NCBI RefSeq assembly: GCF_039912695.1
Contig: NZ_JBDSPJ010000021.1
Coordinates: 109,847-173,846 of the forward strand
DNA: 64,000 nt
Origin: Pseudolysinimonas_A sp039912695
GTDB lineage: Bacteria > Actinomycetota > Actinomycetes > Actinomycetales > Microbacteriaceae
Direction: 5' to 3'
Shown: in pieces, positions 8,538 through 16,387 of the stretch
Position numbering within the stretch: position 1 is the stretch's first letter
How the letters are laid out: every line of letters starts with the position of its first letter
Position numbers and translations under genes: made by a program
Notes under the pieces: model-generated
The model's database searches: none
Told to the model about the DNA's origin: nothing
The model's input: only the letters and a program-made list of their open reading frames with translations

Positions 8538-9917
8538 ATGGCGCAATCCGAGTTTCCGCTTCCAGATGTCGGGGAGGGCCTGACCGAGGCCGAGATCGTC
8601 TCGTGGAAGGTCAAACCCGGCGACACCGTCACGGTTAACCAGGTGCTGGTCGAGATTGAGACGGCGAAGTCTCTGGTCGAACTGCCCTCTCCGTTCGCGG
8701 GCATCGTGACGGCGATCCTCGCCGAAGAGGGCGCGACTGTCGAAGTCGGCACCCCGATCATCCGAGTGGATTCCGCGGGCGGCTCGATCGAGCTGCAGGC
8801 GCCGCGCGGTACCGAGTCGCTGGGGGGCGAAATCGCTGACCCGGTGGCCTCCGCGAAGGCCGAAGAGGCGGAAGCTGCCGAGAAGCCGGGTGCGGTTCTG
8901 GTCGGCTACGGCTCAAAGGGCGGGCGTGCGACGACGCGCCGACGTCGGCCGGGTGCCGTCGTGCTGGCCGAAGGCGCCCCGACCATCGAAGGCGCGACCG
9001 CGGAGGGCGCGAAGGCATCCGCCCGCCGTCCGGCATCGATCCCGGCCGCATCCGCCGCCCCGGTGATCGCGAAGCCGCCGATCCGCAAGCTGGCCAAAGA
9101 TCTCGGGGTGGAGATCGCGACCGTCGAAGGAACAGGCCTCGCCGGCGAGATTCTGCGGGAGGACGTCATCCGGATCGCGCAGCAGGCAAGCGTGTTCCGC
9201 AACCTCGAAACGCCGGCCTGGAGTGAGGAACGCGAAGAGCGCATCCCGGTCAAGGGCGTGCGCAAGGCGATCGCGACGGCGATGGTGTCGAGCGCCTTCA
9301 CCGCCCCGCACGTCAGCGTCTTCACCGACGTCAACGCGACCCGCACGATGGAGTTCGTGCGCCGGCTCAAAGACTCGACCGATTTCGCCGGGGTGCGCGT
9401 CAGCCCGCTGCTCGTGATGGCCAAGGCGGTCATCTGGGCCGTGCGGCGTAACCCCACCGTCAACTCGAGCTGGACCGACAAAGAGATCATCGTGCACCAC
9501 TACGTCAACCTGGGGATCGCTGCGGCGACTCCGCGCGGACTCATCGTGCCGAACATCAAGGACGCGCAAGATCTCAGCCTGCTCGACCTCGCGCGGGCGC
9601 TCGAGCAGCTCACCCTCACGGCCCGCGACGGCAAGACCACTCCGGCCGACATGTCGAAGGGCACAGTGACGATCACCAACCTCGGCTCGTACGGGATGGA
9701 CACCGGCACGCCGATCCTCAATCCCGGCGAAGTCGGCATTGTGGCGCTGGGCGCGATCAAGCAAAAGCCGTGGGTGGTCGATGGTGAAGTGCGACCGGCG
9801 TGGGTCACCACGGTGTCGGCAGCATTCGACCACCGGGTCGTCGATGGGGACGTCGCGAGCCGCTTCACGGCGGATCTTGCGGCGGTCCTCGAGGAGCCCG
9901 CTCTACTGCTCGACTGA
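8538..9917 (+). CDS. bkdC: Dihydrolipoamide acyltransferase (E2) of the branched-chain complex
   Basis: The product has 459 residues. An N-terminal lipoyl domain carries the lipoylation lysine K44 in ETAKSLVELP. An Ala/Pro-rich linker follows, then a peripheral-subunit-binding domain (IRKLAKDLGVEI, about 178-210) and the catalytic acyltransferase domain with FDHRVVDGD, in which H432 is the catalytic histidine. It forms the core of the complex and passes the acyl group to CoA. AGGAG at 8528-8532 is its ribosome-binding site. The stop lies in the first unit of a 16-bp tandem repeat. Confidence 0.93.
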   Translation: MAQSEFPLPDVGEGLTEAEIVSWKVKPGDTVTVNQVLVEIETAKSLVELPSPFAGIVTAILAEEGATVEVGTPIIRVDSAGGSIELQAPRGTESLGGEIADPVASAKAEEAEAAEKPGAVLVGYGSKGGRATTRRRRPGAVVLAEGAPTIEGATAEGAKASARRPASIPAASAAPVIAKPPIRKLAKDLGVEIATVEGTGLAGEILREDVIRIAQQASVFRNLETPAWSEEREERIPVKGVRKAIATAMVSSAFTAPHVSVFTDVNATRTMEFVRRLKDSTDFAGVRVSPLLVMAKAVIWAVRRNPTVNSSWTDKEIIVHHYVNLGIAAATPRGLIVPNIKDAQDLSLLDLARALEQLTLTARDGKTTPADMSKGTVTITNLGSYGMDTGTPILNPGEVGIVALGAIKQKPWVVDGEVRPAWVTTVSAAFDHRVVDGDVASRFTADLAAVLEEPALLLD

Positions 9918-9961
9918 GTTGCCGACGCGCTGAGTTGCCGACGCGCTGACTTGCCGACGTG
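9914..9961 (+). repeat. Three 16-bp tandem repeats across the bkdC stop and upstream of znuA
   Basis: The units are 9914-9929, 9930-9945 and 9946-9961. The first two are identical and the third differs at two positions. The bkdC stop TGA 9915-9917 is inside unit one. The array ends 7 nt before the Zur-box promoter. No terminator hairpin with a T-tract is seen between bkdC and znuA. Confidence 0.85.
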
Positions 9962-9967
9962 TTGAGT

Positions 9968-9997
9968 TTGACAATCGTTCTCAACAAAGGGTAGCGT
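9968..9997 (+). promoter_or_regulatory. znuA promoter with an overlapping Zur box
   Basis: The 17-bp imperfect palindrome TTGACAATCGTTCTCAA (9968-9984) resembles actinobacterial Zur operators. Its first six bases, TTGACA (9968-9973), are also a consensus -35. After an 18-bp spacer comes TAGCGT (9992-9997), then 7 nt to GTG 10005. Zinc-loaded Zur bound here would cover the -35 and block transcription of znuACB-zur. The zur gene being the fourth gene of the same run supports this, and would make Zur autoregulated. Confidence 0.8.
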
Positions 9998-10004
9998 CCG
10001 CAGA

Positions 10005-10889
10005 GTGATCCGTCGTCTTGCCGTGCTTCCCGTCGCCGCCTTACTCGCGGCGGGACTCACCGCCTGTTCCGCACCGACCGATCCCGCGCACGATGGCGTC
10101 GTGAAAGTCGTCGCCTCGACGAACGTGTATGCCTCGATCGCACAGGCACTCGCCGGCAGCGGTGCCGACGTCACCGCGATCATCGACGACCCGACCGCCG
10201 ACCCGCACAGCTTTGAGGCGAATCCGCGAGTGCAACTCGAACTCGCCCAAGCCGACCTGGTGATCGCCAACGGCGGCGGCTACGACGACTTCGTCGACAC
10301 GATGTACGCGGCGTCGGGCAACTCCTCGGCGGTCGTGTTGCACGCGGTCGACTTTGGATTGGCCGACCCGACTGCCGCCGGGTTCAACGAACACGTCTGG
10401 TACGACTACCCGACGATGTCGCGTCTCGCGGCGACGATCGCGTCCGACCTCGATGCGATCGACCCCGACCCCGCTCGGGCCGGGTTGCTGGCCGACTTCC
10501 AGACCTCGCTCACCGCTCTCGAAGACCGCGTCTCGGCGATCGCCCGCGACCACTCCGGCGAGGGAGTCGTCATCACCGAGCCGGTGCCGCTCTACCTGCT
10601 CACGGGCGCCGGCCTGATGAATCTCACCCCGCCGCAATTCAGCGCCGCGATCGAAGACGATTCCGACGTGCCGCCGACGCTTCTGCAGGAAGTGCTCACC
10701 GTCATCCCGAACGCGTCGGTCGTCGTCGTGAACGGGCAGACCTCCGGGCCGCAGACCGACGCCATCCTCGCCGCCGCAGCCACCGATGGCGTGCCGTCGT
10801 TCGCCGTGACCGAGACGATCCCCGCCGGCCTCGACTACCTCACCTGGCAGTCTGGTGTTCTTGACCAACTCGAGGGAGCCCTTGGATGA
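10005..10889 (+). CDS. znuA: Zinc ABC transporter substrate-binding lipoprotein
   Basis: The product has 294 residues. The signal peptide ends in the lipobox LTAC with C21 lipidated, so the protein sits on the outer face of the membrane. It has the cluster A-I (ZnuA/TroA) fold, with ligands likely H68 in DPHSFE and the histidine of NEHVWYD. At the third ligand position the sequence reads TEPVPLYL, with glutamate where many ZnuA proteins have histidine. There is no His-rich loop. The Zur box upstream and the linked ATPase, permease and zur genes make zinc the likely substrate rather than manganese. Confidence 0.88.
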   Translation: MIRRLAVLPVAALLAAGLTACSAPTDPAHDGVVKVVASTNVYASIAQALAGSGADVTAIIDDPTADPHSFEANPRVQLELAQADLVIANGGGYDDFVDTMYAASGNSSAVVLHAVDFGLADPTAAGFNEHVWYDYPTMSRLAATIASDLDAIDPDPARAGLLADFQTSLTALEDRVSAIARDHSGEGVVITEPVPLYLLTGAGLMNLTPPQFSAAIEDDSDVPPTLLQEVLTVIPNASVVVVNGQTSGPQTDAILAAAATDGVPSFAVTETIPAGLDYLTWQSGVLDQLEGALG

Positions 10890-11716
10890 GCGCGCAGCAT
10901 CCCGACGGTGCCGTGCTCAGCATTCACGACGCCGAGTTGCGCCTCGGCACCCGCACGCTCTGGTCGGGGCTCGATCTCGATGTCGCACCGGGGCAGTTCG
11001 TCGCCGTACTGGGGGCGAACGGGTCGGGTAAGACCAGCCTGTTGCGCGCGATCCTCGGCCAGCACGAACTGAGCGCGGGTGACATCCGGGTGCTGGGCGA
11101 ACGGGCTCACCGAGGGAACCGTCGCATCGGGTACATTCCCCAGCAGCGCCTCGCCGATGAGGGCACCGCACTTCGGGGTCGCGATCTGGTGCGCCTCGGT
11201 ATCGACGGCCACCGCTTCGGAGTCGGCCTCCCGTCCCGTTCCCGTCGAGCCCAGGTGGATGCCGCGCTCGAGGATGTCGGAGCGACGCACTTCGCGAACG
11301 TCCCGGTCGCGCGGCTGTCGGGTGGGGAACAGCAGCGACTTCGCGTCGGGCAGGCTCTCGCCGGGCAACCTGCGCTGCTGCTGTGCGACGAACCTCTGCT
11401 CTCGCTCGACCTGAAGCAGCAGCGCACGGTGAGCGACCTGATCGACGACAACCGGAAGCAGCGCGGCTTCGGCGTTCTGTTCGTGACCCATGACGTGAAC
11501 CCGATCCTGGGTGCGGTCGACCGGGTGCTCTACCTCGCGGGCGGCAGGTTCAGCATCGGCACGCCCGACGAAGTGCTGCGCAGCGACGTGCTCAGCGACC
11601 TCTACGGATCGCCGGTGGATGTCATCCGCTCGGGTGATCGCGTGGTGATCGTCGGTGCTCCCGACCAGTCGCATGCGCACGAGCATGAGCATGACCACGC
11701 GGGAGATTTGCCATGA
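10886..11716 (+). CDS. znuC: Zinc ABC transporter ATP-binding protein with a His-rich tail
   Basis: The product has 276 residues. Walker A is GANGSGKTS (about 37-45), the ABC signature is LSGGEQQR and Walker B is LLLCDEPLLSLD. The last 15 residues include SHAHEHEHDH, a histidine-rich tail that could bind zinc and sense or buffer it at the transporter; that role is inference. It overlaps znuA by ATGA and znuB by ATGA. It powers import through ZnuB. Confidence 0.9.
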   Translation: MSAQHPDGAVLSIHDAELRLGTRTLWSGLDLDVAPGQFVAVLGANGSGKTSLLRAILGQHELSAGDIRVLGERAHRGNRRIGYIPQQRLADEGTALRGRDLVRLGIDGHRFGVGLPSRSRRAQVDAALEDVGATHFANVPVARLSGGEQQRLRVGQALAGQPALLLCDEPLLSLDLKQQRTVSDLIDDNRKQRGFGVLFVTHDVNPILGAVDRVLYLAGGRFSIGTPDEVLRSDVLSDLYGSPVDVIRSGDRVVIVGAPDQSHAHEHEHDHAGDLP

Positions 11717-12585
11717 CGGGCGACTGGTGGTCGGCGCTGTTCAACTTCTCGGACTACGGAGAATTGATCTGGTTGCTGCACAATTCGATCCTGGCTGGAC
11801 TCGTGCTCGGAATCGTCGGCGGGCTGATCGGTGTCTTCGTGATGTCGCGCGACCTCGCGTTCGCCGTGCACGGGGTGAGCGAACTGTCGTTTGCCGGCGC
11901 GGCGGCGGGTCTACTCACGGGTGTCGGCGTGGTCACCGGGTCGATTGCCGGATCACTCGTCGCGGCGGTGCTGATCGGCCTTCTCGGTGCGCGGGCACGC
12001 GACCGCAACTCGATCACCGCGGTGCTGATGCCTGCGGGGCTGGGGCTTGGCATCCTGTTCCTCGCGTTGTATCCGGGCCGCGCATCGAGCAAGTTCGGGC
12101 TGCTGACCGGCCAGATCGTCGCGGTCGATGATCCGCGGCTCGGGGTCCTGGCCATCGTCGGTGCCGTCGTCGTGCTCGGCTTGCTCGTGTTGTGGCGGCC
12201 GCTCACCTTCGCGAGCGTGGATGCGGAGGTCGCCGCGGCGCGCGGCATCCCGACCCGGGTGCTGTCGATCGCGTTCATGGTGCTGCTCGGACTCTCGGTC
12301 GCGATCGGTGTTCAGGTCGTCGGCGCGCTGCTCGTGCTGTCGGTGCTCGTGACGCCGGCCGCCGCAGCTCTGCGGGTGTCGTCGTCGCCGGTGGTTGTCA
12401 CCGCATTGAGCGTGACGTTCGCGACAGTTTCGCTCGTGGGCGGCATCCTGTTGGCGCTGGGATCAAGCGTGCCGATTAGCCCGTACGTGACGACGATCTC
12501 GTTTCTGATCTACGTGGTGTGCAGACTGGTAGGGCGAGCCCGCTTGAGAGGAAAACACAGTGGCGGAAGGACGGTACTGGCATGA
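11713..12585 (+). CDS. znuB: Zinc ABC transporter permease
   Basis: The product (290 residues) has about eight membrane helices and belongs to the ABC-3 permease family (ZnuB/TroC type). Typical segments are the N-terminal amphipathic LIWLLHNSILAG and the central GLVPAG-like LMPAGLGLGILFLAL. It follows znuC and overlaps the zur start by ATGA, so the transporter and its repressor are coupled. The ligand-passing pore is inferred from the family. Confidence 0.9.
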   Translation: MTGDWWSALFNFSDYGELIWLLHNSILAGLVLGIVGGLIGVFVMSRDLAFAVHGVSELSFAGAAAGLLTGVGVVTGSIAGSLVAAVLIGLLGARARDRNSITAVLMPAGLGLGILFLALYPGRASSKFGLLTGQIVAVDDPRLGVLAIVGAVVVLGLLVLWRPLTFASVDAEVAAARGIPTRVLSIAFMVLLGLSVAIGVQVVGALLVLSVLVTPAAAALRVSSSPVVVTALSVTFATVSLVGGILLALGSSVPISPYVTTISFLIYVVCRLVGRARLRGKHSGGRTVLA

Positions 12586-12986
12586 AGCGCAACACTTGGC
12601 AGCGCGACGCCGTGCGCGACGCGCTCGGTGACGCCGACGGGTTCGTCAGCGCGCAGTCGTTGCACGCCGCCCTTCGCGACTCCGGGTCGGGGGTCGGTCT
12701 CGCGACCGTCTATCGAGCGCTCGCCGACCTCGCGGTCGAGGGCGACGCCGACTCACTGCAGCAAGACGGCGAGAGCCTCTACCGCGCCTGCACTCCCGGC
12801 ACGCACCACCACCACCTGATCTGCCGCAACTGCGGCACCACGGTCGAGATCGCGGCGGATGAGGTCGAAACCTGGGCGCATGCGGTCGCCGCCCAGCACG
12901 GATTCACCCAGCCGCAACACATCGTGGATGTCTTCGGCCTCTGCCCGGACTGCACGCGCATTGCGACGGCGGGCACAACGACCTAG
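12582..12986 (+). CDS. zur: Fur-family zinc uptake regulator
   Basis: The product (134 residues) has an N-terminal winged helix (about 1-75, with VGLATVYRALADL as recognition region). The metal-binding dimerisation domain carries HHHHLICRNCG and LCPDCTR, whose two CxxC pairs form the structural zinc site. ATG 12582 overlaps the znuB stop. A member of this family co-transcribed with znuACB behind a Zur-like palindrome is best called Zur, not Fur. The TAG stop 12984-12986 lies in the -10 of the next promoter. Confidence 0.9.
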   Translation: MKRNTWQRDAVRDALGDADGFVSAQSLHAALRDSGSGVGLATVYRALADLAVEGDADSLQQDGESLYRACTPGTHHHHLICRNCGTTVEIAADEVETWAHAVAAQHGFTQPQHIVDVFGLCPDCTRIATAGTTT

Positions 12987-13109
12987 TATCAAGAGGTGTC
13001 TCGGAAACGGGGCTTCTTGTACGTACCGCTCCGAGAGGGGCGGGATCGCGTGCCGACAAGTGATCTTGGGTGAAGCACTCGCTTCACGGTAACCCGTAGG
13101 AGGAAAGTC
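12961..13109 (+). promoter_or_regulatory. Predicted promoter and structured 5' leader of rpmB-rpmG-rpsN
   Basis: TTGCGA (12961-12966), a 17-bp spacer and TAGTAT (12984-12989) form a good promoter inside the end of zur. That gives a leader of about 115 nt before rpmB. The leader holds a long-range stem CTCGGA/TCCGAG (13000-13005 with 13030-13035). It also holds a 7-bp hairpin GTGAAGC/GCTTCAC with a 4-nt loop (13070-13087), just before the ribosome-binding site AGGAGG (13099-13104). The leader could carry ribosomal-protein or zinc-linked control. No canonical Zur box is seen in it. Confidence 0.5.
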
Positions 13110-13346
13110 ATGGCAGCTGTCTGCCAAGTGACCGGAGCCGTTCCCGGCTTCGGACACAACATCTCAAACTCGCACCGCCGCACGAAGCGCCGCTTCGATC
13201 CGAACGTGCAGAAGAAGAAGTACTACGTCCCGTCGCTCAAGCGCACCATCAGCCTCACGTTGTCCGCCAAGGGCATCAAGGTGATTGACGCTCGCGGCAT
13301 CGAAGCTGTCGTTCAGGATCTGCTGAAGCGTGGGGAGAAGTTCTAA
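13110..13346 (+). CDS. rpmB: 50S ribosomal protein L28, zinc-free type
   Basis: The product has 78 residues and begins MAAVCQVTG, ending ARGIEAVVQDLLKRGEKF. Zinc-binding L28 proteins have two Cys pairs. Here only C5 remains, so this is the C-minus form that does not need zinc. In actinobacteria such versions are commonly made when zinc is short and replace zinc-bearing copies. It follows zur and leads rpmG and rpsN, with stop and start overlapping as TAATG. Whether a zinc-type L28 exists elsewhere in this genome cannot be seen. Confidence 0.92.
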   Translation: MAAVCQVTGAVPGFGHNISNSHRRTKRRFDPNVQKKKYYVPSLKRTISLTLSAKGIKVIDARGIEAVVQDLLKRGEKF

Positions 13347-13516
13347 TGGCCAAGAAGGCACAAGACGTTCGCCCCATCATCAAGCTGCGCTCCACGGCCG
13401 GTACCGGGTACACCTACGTGACCCGCAAGAACCGCCGCAACGACCCCGACCGCATCGTGCTCAAGAAGTACGACCCCATTGTGCGCAAGCACGTCGAATT
13501 CCGTGAGGAGCGGTAA
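13346..13516 (+). CDS. rpmG: 50S ribosomal protein L33, zinc-free type
   Basis: The product has 56 residues, starting MAKKAQDVRPIIKLRSTAG and ending VRKHVEFREER. It contains no cysteine, whereas the zinc form has four. It lies between rpmB and rpsN with 1-nt TAATG overlaps on both sides, an arrangement that enforces coupled translation. The composition is rich in Lys and Arg, as expected for rRNA contact. Confidence 0.92.
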   Translation: MAKKAQDVRPIIKLRSTAGTGYTYVTRKNRRNDPDRIVLKKYDPIVRKHVEFREER

Positions 13517-13821
13517 TGGCTAAGAAGAGCAAGATCGCCAAGAACGACAAGCGCGCCGTCATCGTTGAGCGGTACGCCGCGAAGCGTCTCGAGCTGAAGA
13601 AGGCGCTCATCGACCCGAACGGTACCGACGCAACCCGCGACGCCGCCCGCCTCGGGCTGCAGAAGCTGCCGCGCAACGCGTCGCCGGTCCGTCTGCGTAA
13701 CCGCGACGCCATCGACGGTCGCCCGCGTGGTGTGCTGAGCAAGTACGGAATCTCTCGTGTGCGATTCCGTGACATGGCTCACCGCGGTGAGCTGCCCGGA
13801 ATCACCAAGTCGAGCTGGTAA
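13516..13821 (+). CDS. rpsN: 30S ribosomal protein S14, long zinc-free type
   Basis: The product has 101 residues and is the long form of S14 without the CxxC zinc knuckle; it has no cysteine. The C-terminal RPRGVLSKYGISRVRFRDMA is the conserved S14 signature. S14 sits in the head of the 30S subunit. It is the last gene of the rpmB-rpmG-rpsN run and is followed by a clear terminator. Confidence 0.93.
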   Translation: MAKKSKIAKNDKRAVIVERYAAKRLELKKALIDPNGTDATRDAARLGLQKLPRNASPVRLRNRDAIDGRPRGVLSKYGISRVRFRDMAHRGELPGITKSSW

Positions 13822-13837
13822 CAGCCCAGATTTCACC

Positions 13838-13876
13838 CGAAAGCCCGGTCCCACGCGGATCGGGCTTTCGTCATTT
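13838..13876 (+). terminator. Rho-independent terminator after rpsN
   Basis: A perfect 10-bp stem CGAAAGCCCG (13838-13847) / CGGGCTTTCG (13861-13870) encloses a 13-nt loop and is followed by TCATTT. It ends the ribosomal-protein transcript 17 nt after the rpsN stop. Confidence 0.85.
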
Positions 13877-14003
13877 CATCCCCAGATTCCGCCACGGTCC
13901 CGACTTCACAGGGATTCACGGTGTTTTCTGTTAGTTTCAATGCGGTTCCGGGGGCGTTTCGACTCCGGCCGCCAACGAAACAACAAGGTCCGAGGAGGAC
14001 ATC

Positions 14004-14291
14004 ATGGCTGACAAGTCACTCAACAAGGCTGATCTCGTGGCCGCTATCGCCGCGGACTCGGGCCAGGGTCAGACCGCGGTTGCCGCCGTCGTCGATTCGC
14101 TGTTCGCCGTTCTCGCCAAGTCGCTCCACGACGGCGCGAAGGTCAGCATCCCCGGGTGGTTGAGCGTCGAGCCGACGCAGCGTGCCGCACGTATGGGCCG
14201 CAACCCCGCCACCGGCGAAGCGATTCACATCAAAGCCAGCACGGGCGTCAAGGTCTCGGCCGGCAGCAAGCTGAAGGCTGCCGTCAAGTAA
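14004..14291 (+). CDS. hup: HU-family DNA-binding protein
   Basis: The product (95 residues) is the core HU fold only, without the Lys/Ala-rich tail of mycobacterial HupB. It begins MADKSLNKADLVAAIAADSG and carries the beta-arm signature region GRNPATGEAIHIKAS (about 68-82). It bends and compacts DNA as a dimer. GAGGAGG precedes ATG 14004 at good distance. The 182-nt gap before it holds the rpsN terminator and a T-rich stretch (13921-13937) likely to contain the promoter. A strong terminator follows, so the gene is monocistronic. Confidence 0.92.
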   Translation: MADKSLNKADLVAAIAADSGQGQTAVAAVVDSLFAVLAKSLHDGAKVSIPGWLSVEPTQRAARMGRNPATGEAIHIKASTGVKVSAGSKLKAAVK

Positions 14292-14299
14292 GACGTATC

Positions 14300-14340
14300 G
14301 CGAAGGGCGCCGACTGTGTAGTCGGCGCCCTTCGCCGTTT
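14300..14340 (+). terminator. Rho-independent terminator after hup
   Basis: A 15-bp perfect stem (14300-14314 with 14321-14335) has a 6-nt loop TGTGTA, followed by CGTTT. It begins 8 nt after the hup stop. This is the strongest terminator in the window. Confidence 0.92.
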
Positions 14341-14342
14341 CC

Positions 14343-14378
14343 GGGCGCAGGTAGCACGGGGGGCGCAGGTTGCACAGG
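14343..14378 (+). repeat. 18-bp imperfect tandem duplication upstream of ctaG
   Basis: Units 14343-14360 and 14361-14378 match at 16 of 18 positions. They fill the space between the hup terminator and the ctaG -10 element at 14390-14395. Confidence 0.75.
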
Positions 14379-14401
14379 GCGGCGCGGCTTAGGCTTGCGC
14401 C

Positions 14402-16387
14402 GTGCTTCGCCTCATCCGGATCGCCGGGCCAGCCATCCTGCTGCTTGCAGCGTTCGCGGCGGTGCTGATCGGGCTCTCGCTGGGCGGGGGTGCGAAGCCG
14501 GGCGTATTCGGCGGCGATCCGATCGTGCTGTACGGCATCCCGATCGCGACCATGATCTACCAGTTCGGGATCGCAACGGCCCTCGGTGCTCTCGCCCTCG
14601 CGATCTTCGCGTTCAGTGCACGCGAGCCCGAGTTCGGGCGTGCGCTCGACATCGCCGCCGCAGGCGCCGCGGTGTGGACCGTGGCGGGCGCTGCCGCCGC
14701 GTTCCTGACCTTCTCGAGCGCGTACCAGACGTCGCTCAGTTTCGACGAGCGTTACGGCCAAGAGCTCGGGTCGTTCCTCACCCAGCTTCCGGCGGGTCGG
14801 GCCTGGCTGATTTCGGTTCTGGTCGGCGCTCTTCTCACCGTGGCGTGTTTCGCGGTGCGCAACGTCACGGTTCTGGGTGCCGTCACGATTGCCGCGGTTC
14901 TCGGGCTGGTGCCTCTGGCCAACGACACGGGTCACGCTGCCGGCAACTCGAGCCACGCCGCCGCCGTGACGGCGATCTGGCTGCACACGCTGTTCGCCGC
15001 ATTCTGGGTCGGCGGGCTGCTGACGATCGCCCTCACCCGCTCGAAACTCAGCCCCGCTCGGCTTGCCGCCGTGATGCCGCGGTACTCAACGATCGCGCTG
15101 ATCTGTTTCATCGTCGTTGCGGCGTCGGGCTACGTCAGTGCCGCCATCCGGGTCGGAGATTTCCCCTCGCTGCTCACCCCGTACGGGCTCCTGGTGCTGA
15201 TCAAGGTGGGGGCTCTTGGCGCCTTGGGACTTTTCGGAGCACTCCAACGTCGAGCCATCCTGAAGCGCATTGCCGCGGGCGCCGCGCAGAAGTGGTTCTG
15301 GCTGCTCGTCGGGTCGGAGTTGGCGTTCATGGGGATCGCGTCGGGAGTCGCGGCCGCGCTCGCGCGCACCGCTAACCCGGTCTCGCTCGCGCTCCAACCG
15401 ACGACCCAGACCGCGGCTGAGGTTCTCACCGAGGGCACCCCGCTGCCACCCGAACTGACCGCCGACCGCTGGTTCACCTCATGGAATCTCGACCTGCTGT
15501 GGTCGCTCGTGATCGGGTTCGCGATCTTCTTTTATCTCGTCGGCGTGTGGCGCCTGCACCGCCGCGGCGACCGCTGGCCGGTGCATCGCACGATCCTGTG
15601 GGTGGCCGGGATGCTCGCGCTGTTCTGGGTGACCAACGGTGCGCTGAACGTGTACGAGCAGTTCCTCTTCAGTCAGCACATGCTCGAACACATGCTGCTG
15701 AGCATGACGATCCCCGTGCTGCTCGTGCTGAGTGCGCCGATCACCCTGGGTCTTCGAGCGATTCACAAACGCGACGACGGCAGTCGGGGCCCGCGCGAGT
15801 GGATCATGGTGCTCACCCACTCGAAGGCGGCTGCCCTCCTCACGAATCCGATCGTCGCGGGCATCCTGTTCGCGTCCTCGCTGTGGGCGTTTTACTACAC
15901 CCCGCTGTTCCGGTGGGCGACCGAAGATCACGTCGGCCACACCTGGATGATCATCCACTTCTTGGCGGTCGGCTATTTGTTCGCGGAGGCGCTCGTCGGG
16001 GTCGATCCGGTGGCCGAACGCGCGCCGTTCCCGCTGCGGCTGATCCTGTTGCTCGCCGTGATGGCGTTCCACGCATTCTTCGGCCTCTCCCTGATGACGG
16101 GTACCGGGCTGTTGCTCGCCGACTGGTACGGAGCGACGGGTCGCACCTGGGGTGATCCGCCGCTCATGGACCAGCAAAACGGCGGCGGGATCGCGTGGAG
16201 CGTCGGCGAGATCCCGACCGTCGCGCTGGCCATCCTCGTGGCGTTCCTCTGGAGCCGCAGTGACGAGCGCGATGCCAAACGGGGAGACCGCGCTGCCGCT
16301 CGCGACGGGGATGCCGAGCTCACCGCCTACAACGACATGCTGGCGGAGCAAGCCGCTCTCAATCGTCGTAGTGCGGGACGATCCTGA
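14402..16387 (+). CDS. ctaG: CopD-CtaG fusion: copper transport / cytochrome c oxidase assembly membrane protein
   Basis: The product has 661 residues and about 15 membrane helices. The N-terminal half (to about 330) is CopD-like, with a His-bearing segment ANDTGHAAGNSSHAAAVTAIWLH. The C-terminal half is a CtaG-type (caa3_CtaG) domain with FSQHMLEHMLLS and DHVGHTWMIIHFL histidines. Such fusions are common in actinobacteria and are linked to copper delivery to cytochrome oxidase. TAGGCT 14390-14395 is 6 nt before GTG 14402. Its last 29 nt overlap the convergent next gene. Confidence 0.85.
   Translation: MLRLIRIAGPAILLLAAFAAVLIGLSLGGGAKPGVFGGDPIVLYGIPIATMIYQFGIATALGALALAIFAFSAREPEFGRALDIAAAGAAVWTVAGAAAAFLTFSSAYQTSLSFDERYGQELGSFLTQLPAGRAWLISVLVGALLTVACFAVRNVTVLGAVTIAAVLGLVPLANDTGHAAGNSSHAAAVTAIWLHTLFAAFWVGGLLTIALTRSKLSPARLAAVMPRYSTIALICFIVVAASGYVSAAIRVGDFPSLLTPYGLLVLIKVGALGALGLFGALQRRAILKRIAAGAAQKWFWLLVGSELAFMGIASGVAAALARTANPVSLALQPTTQTAAEVLTEGTPLPPELTADRWFTSWNLDLLWSLVIGFAIFFYLVGVWRLHRRGDRWPVHRTILWVAGMLALFWVTNGALNVYEQFLFSQHMLEHMLLSMTIPVLLVLSAPITLGLRAIHKRDDGSRGPREWIMVLTHSKAAALLTNPIVAGILFASSLWAFYYTPLFRWATEDHVGHTWMIIHFLAVGYLFAEALVGVDPVAERAPFPLRLILLLAVMAFHAFFGLSLMTGTGLLLADWYGATGRTWGDPPLMDQQNGGGIAWSVGEIPTVALAILVAFLWSRSDERDAKRGDRAAARDGDAELTAYNDMLAEQAALNRRSAGRS

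Noticed and set aside
13070..13087. GTGAAGC/GCTTCAC hairpin as a Zur box before rpmB
   Set aside because: It lacks the AT core of the znuA palindrome; an RNA hairpin is the better reading.
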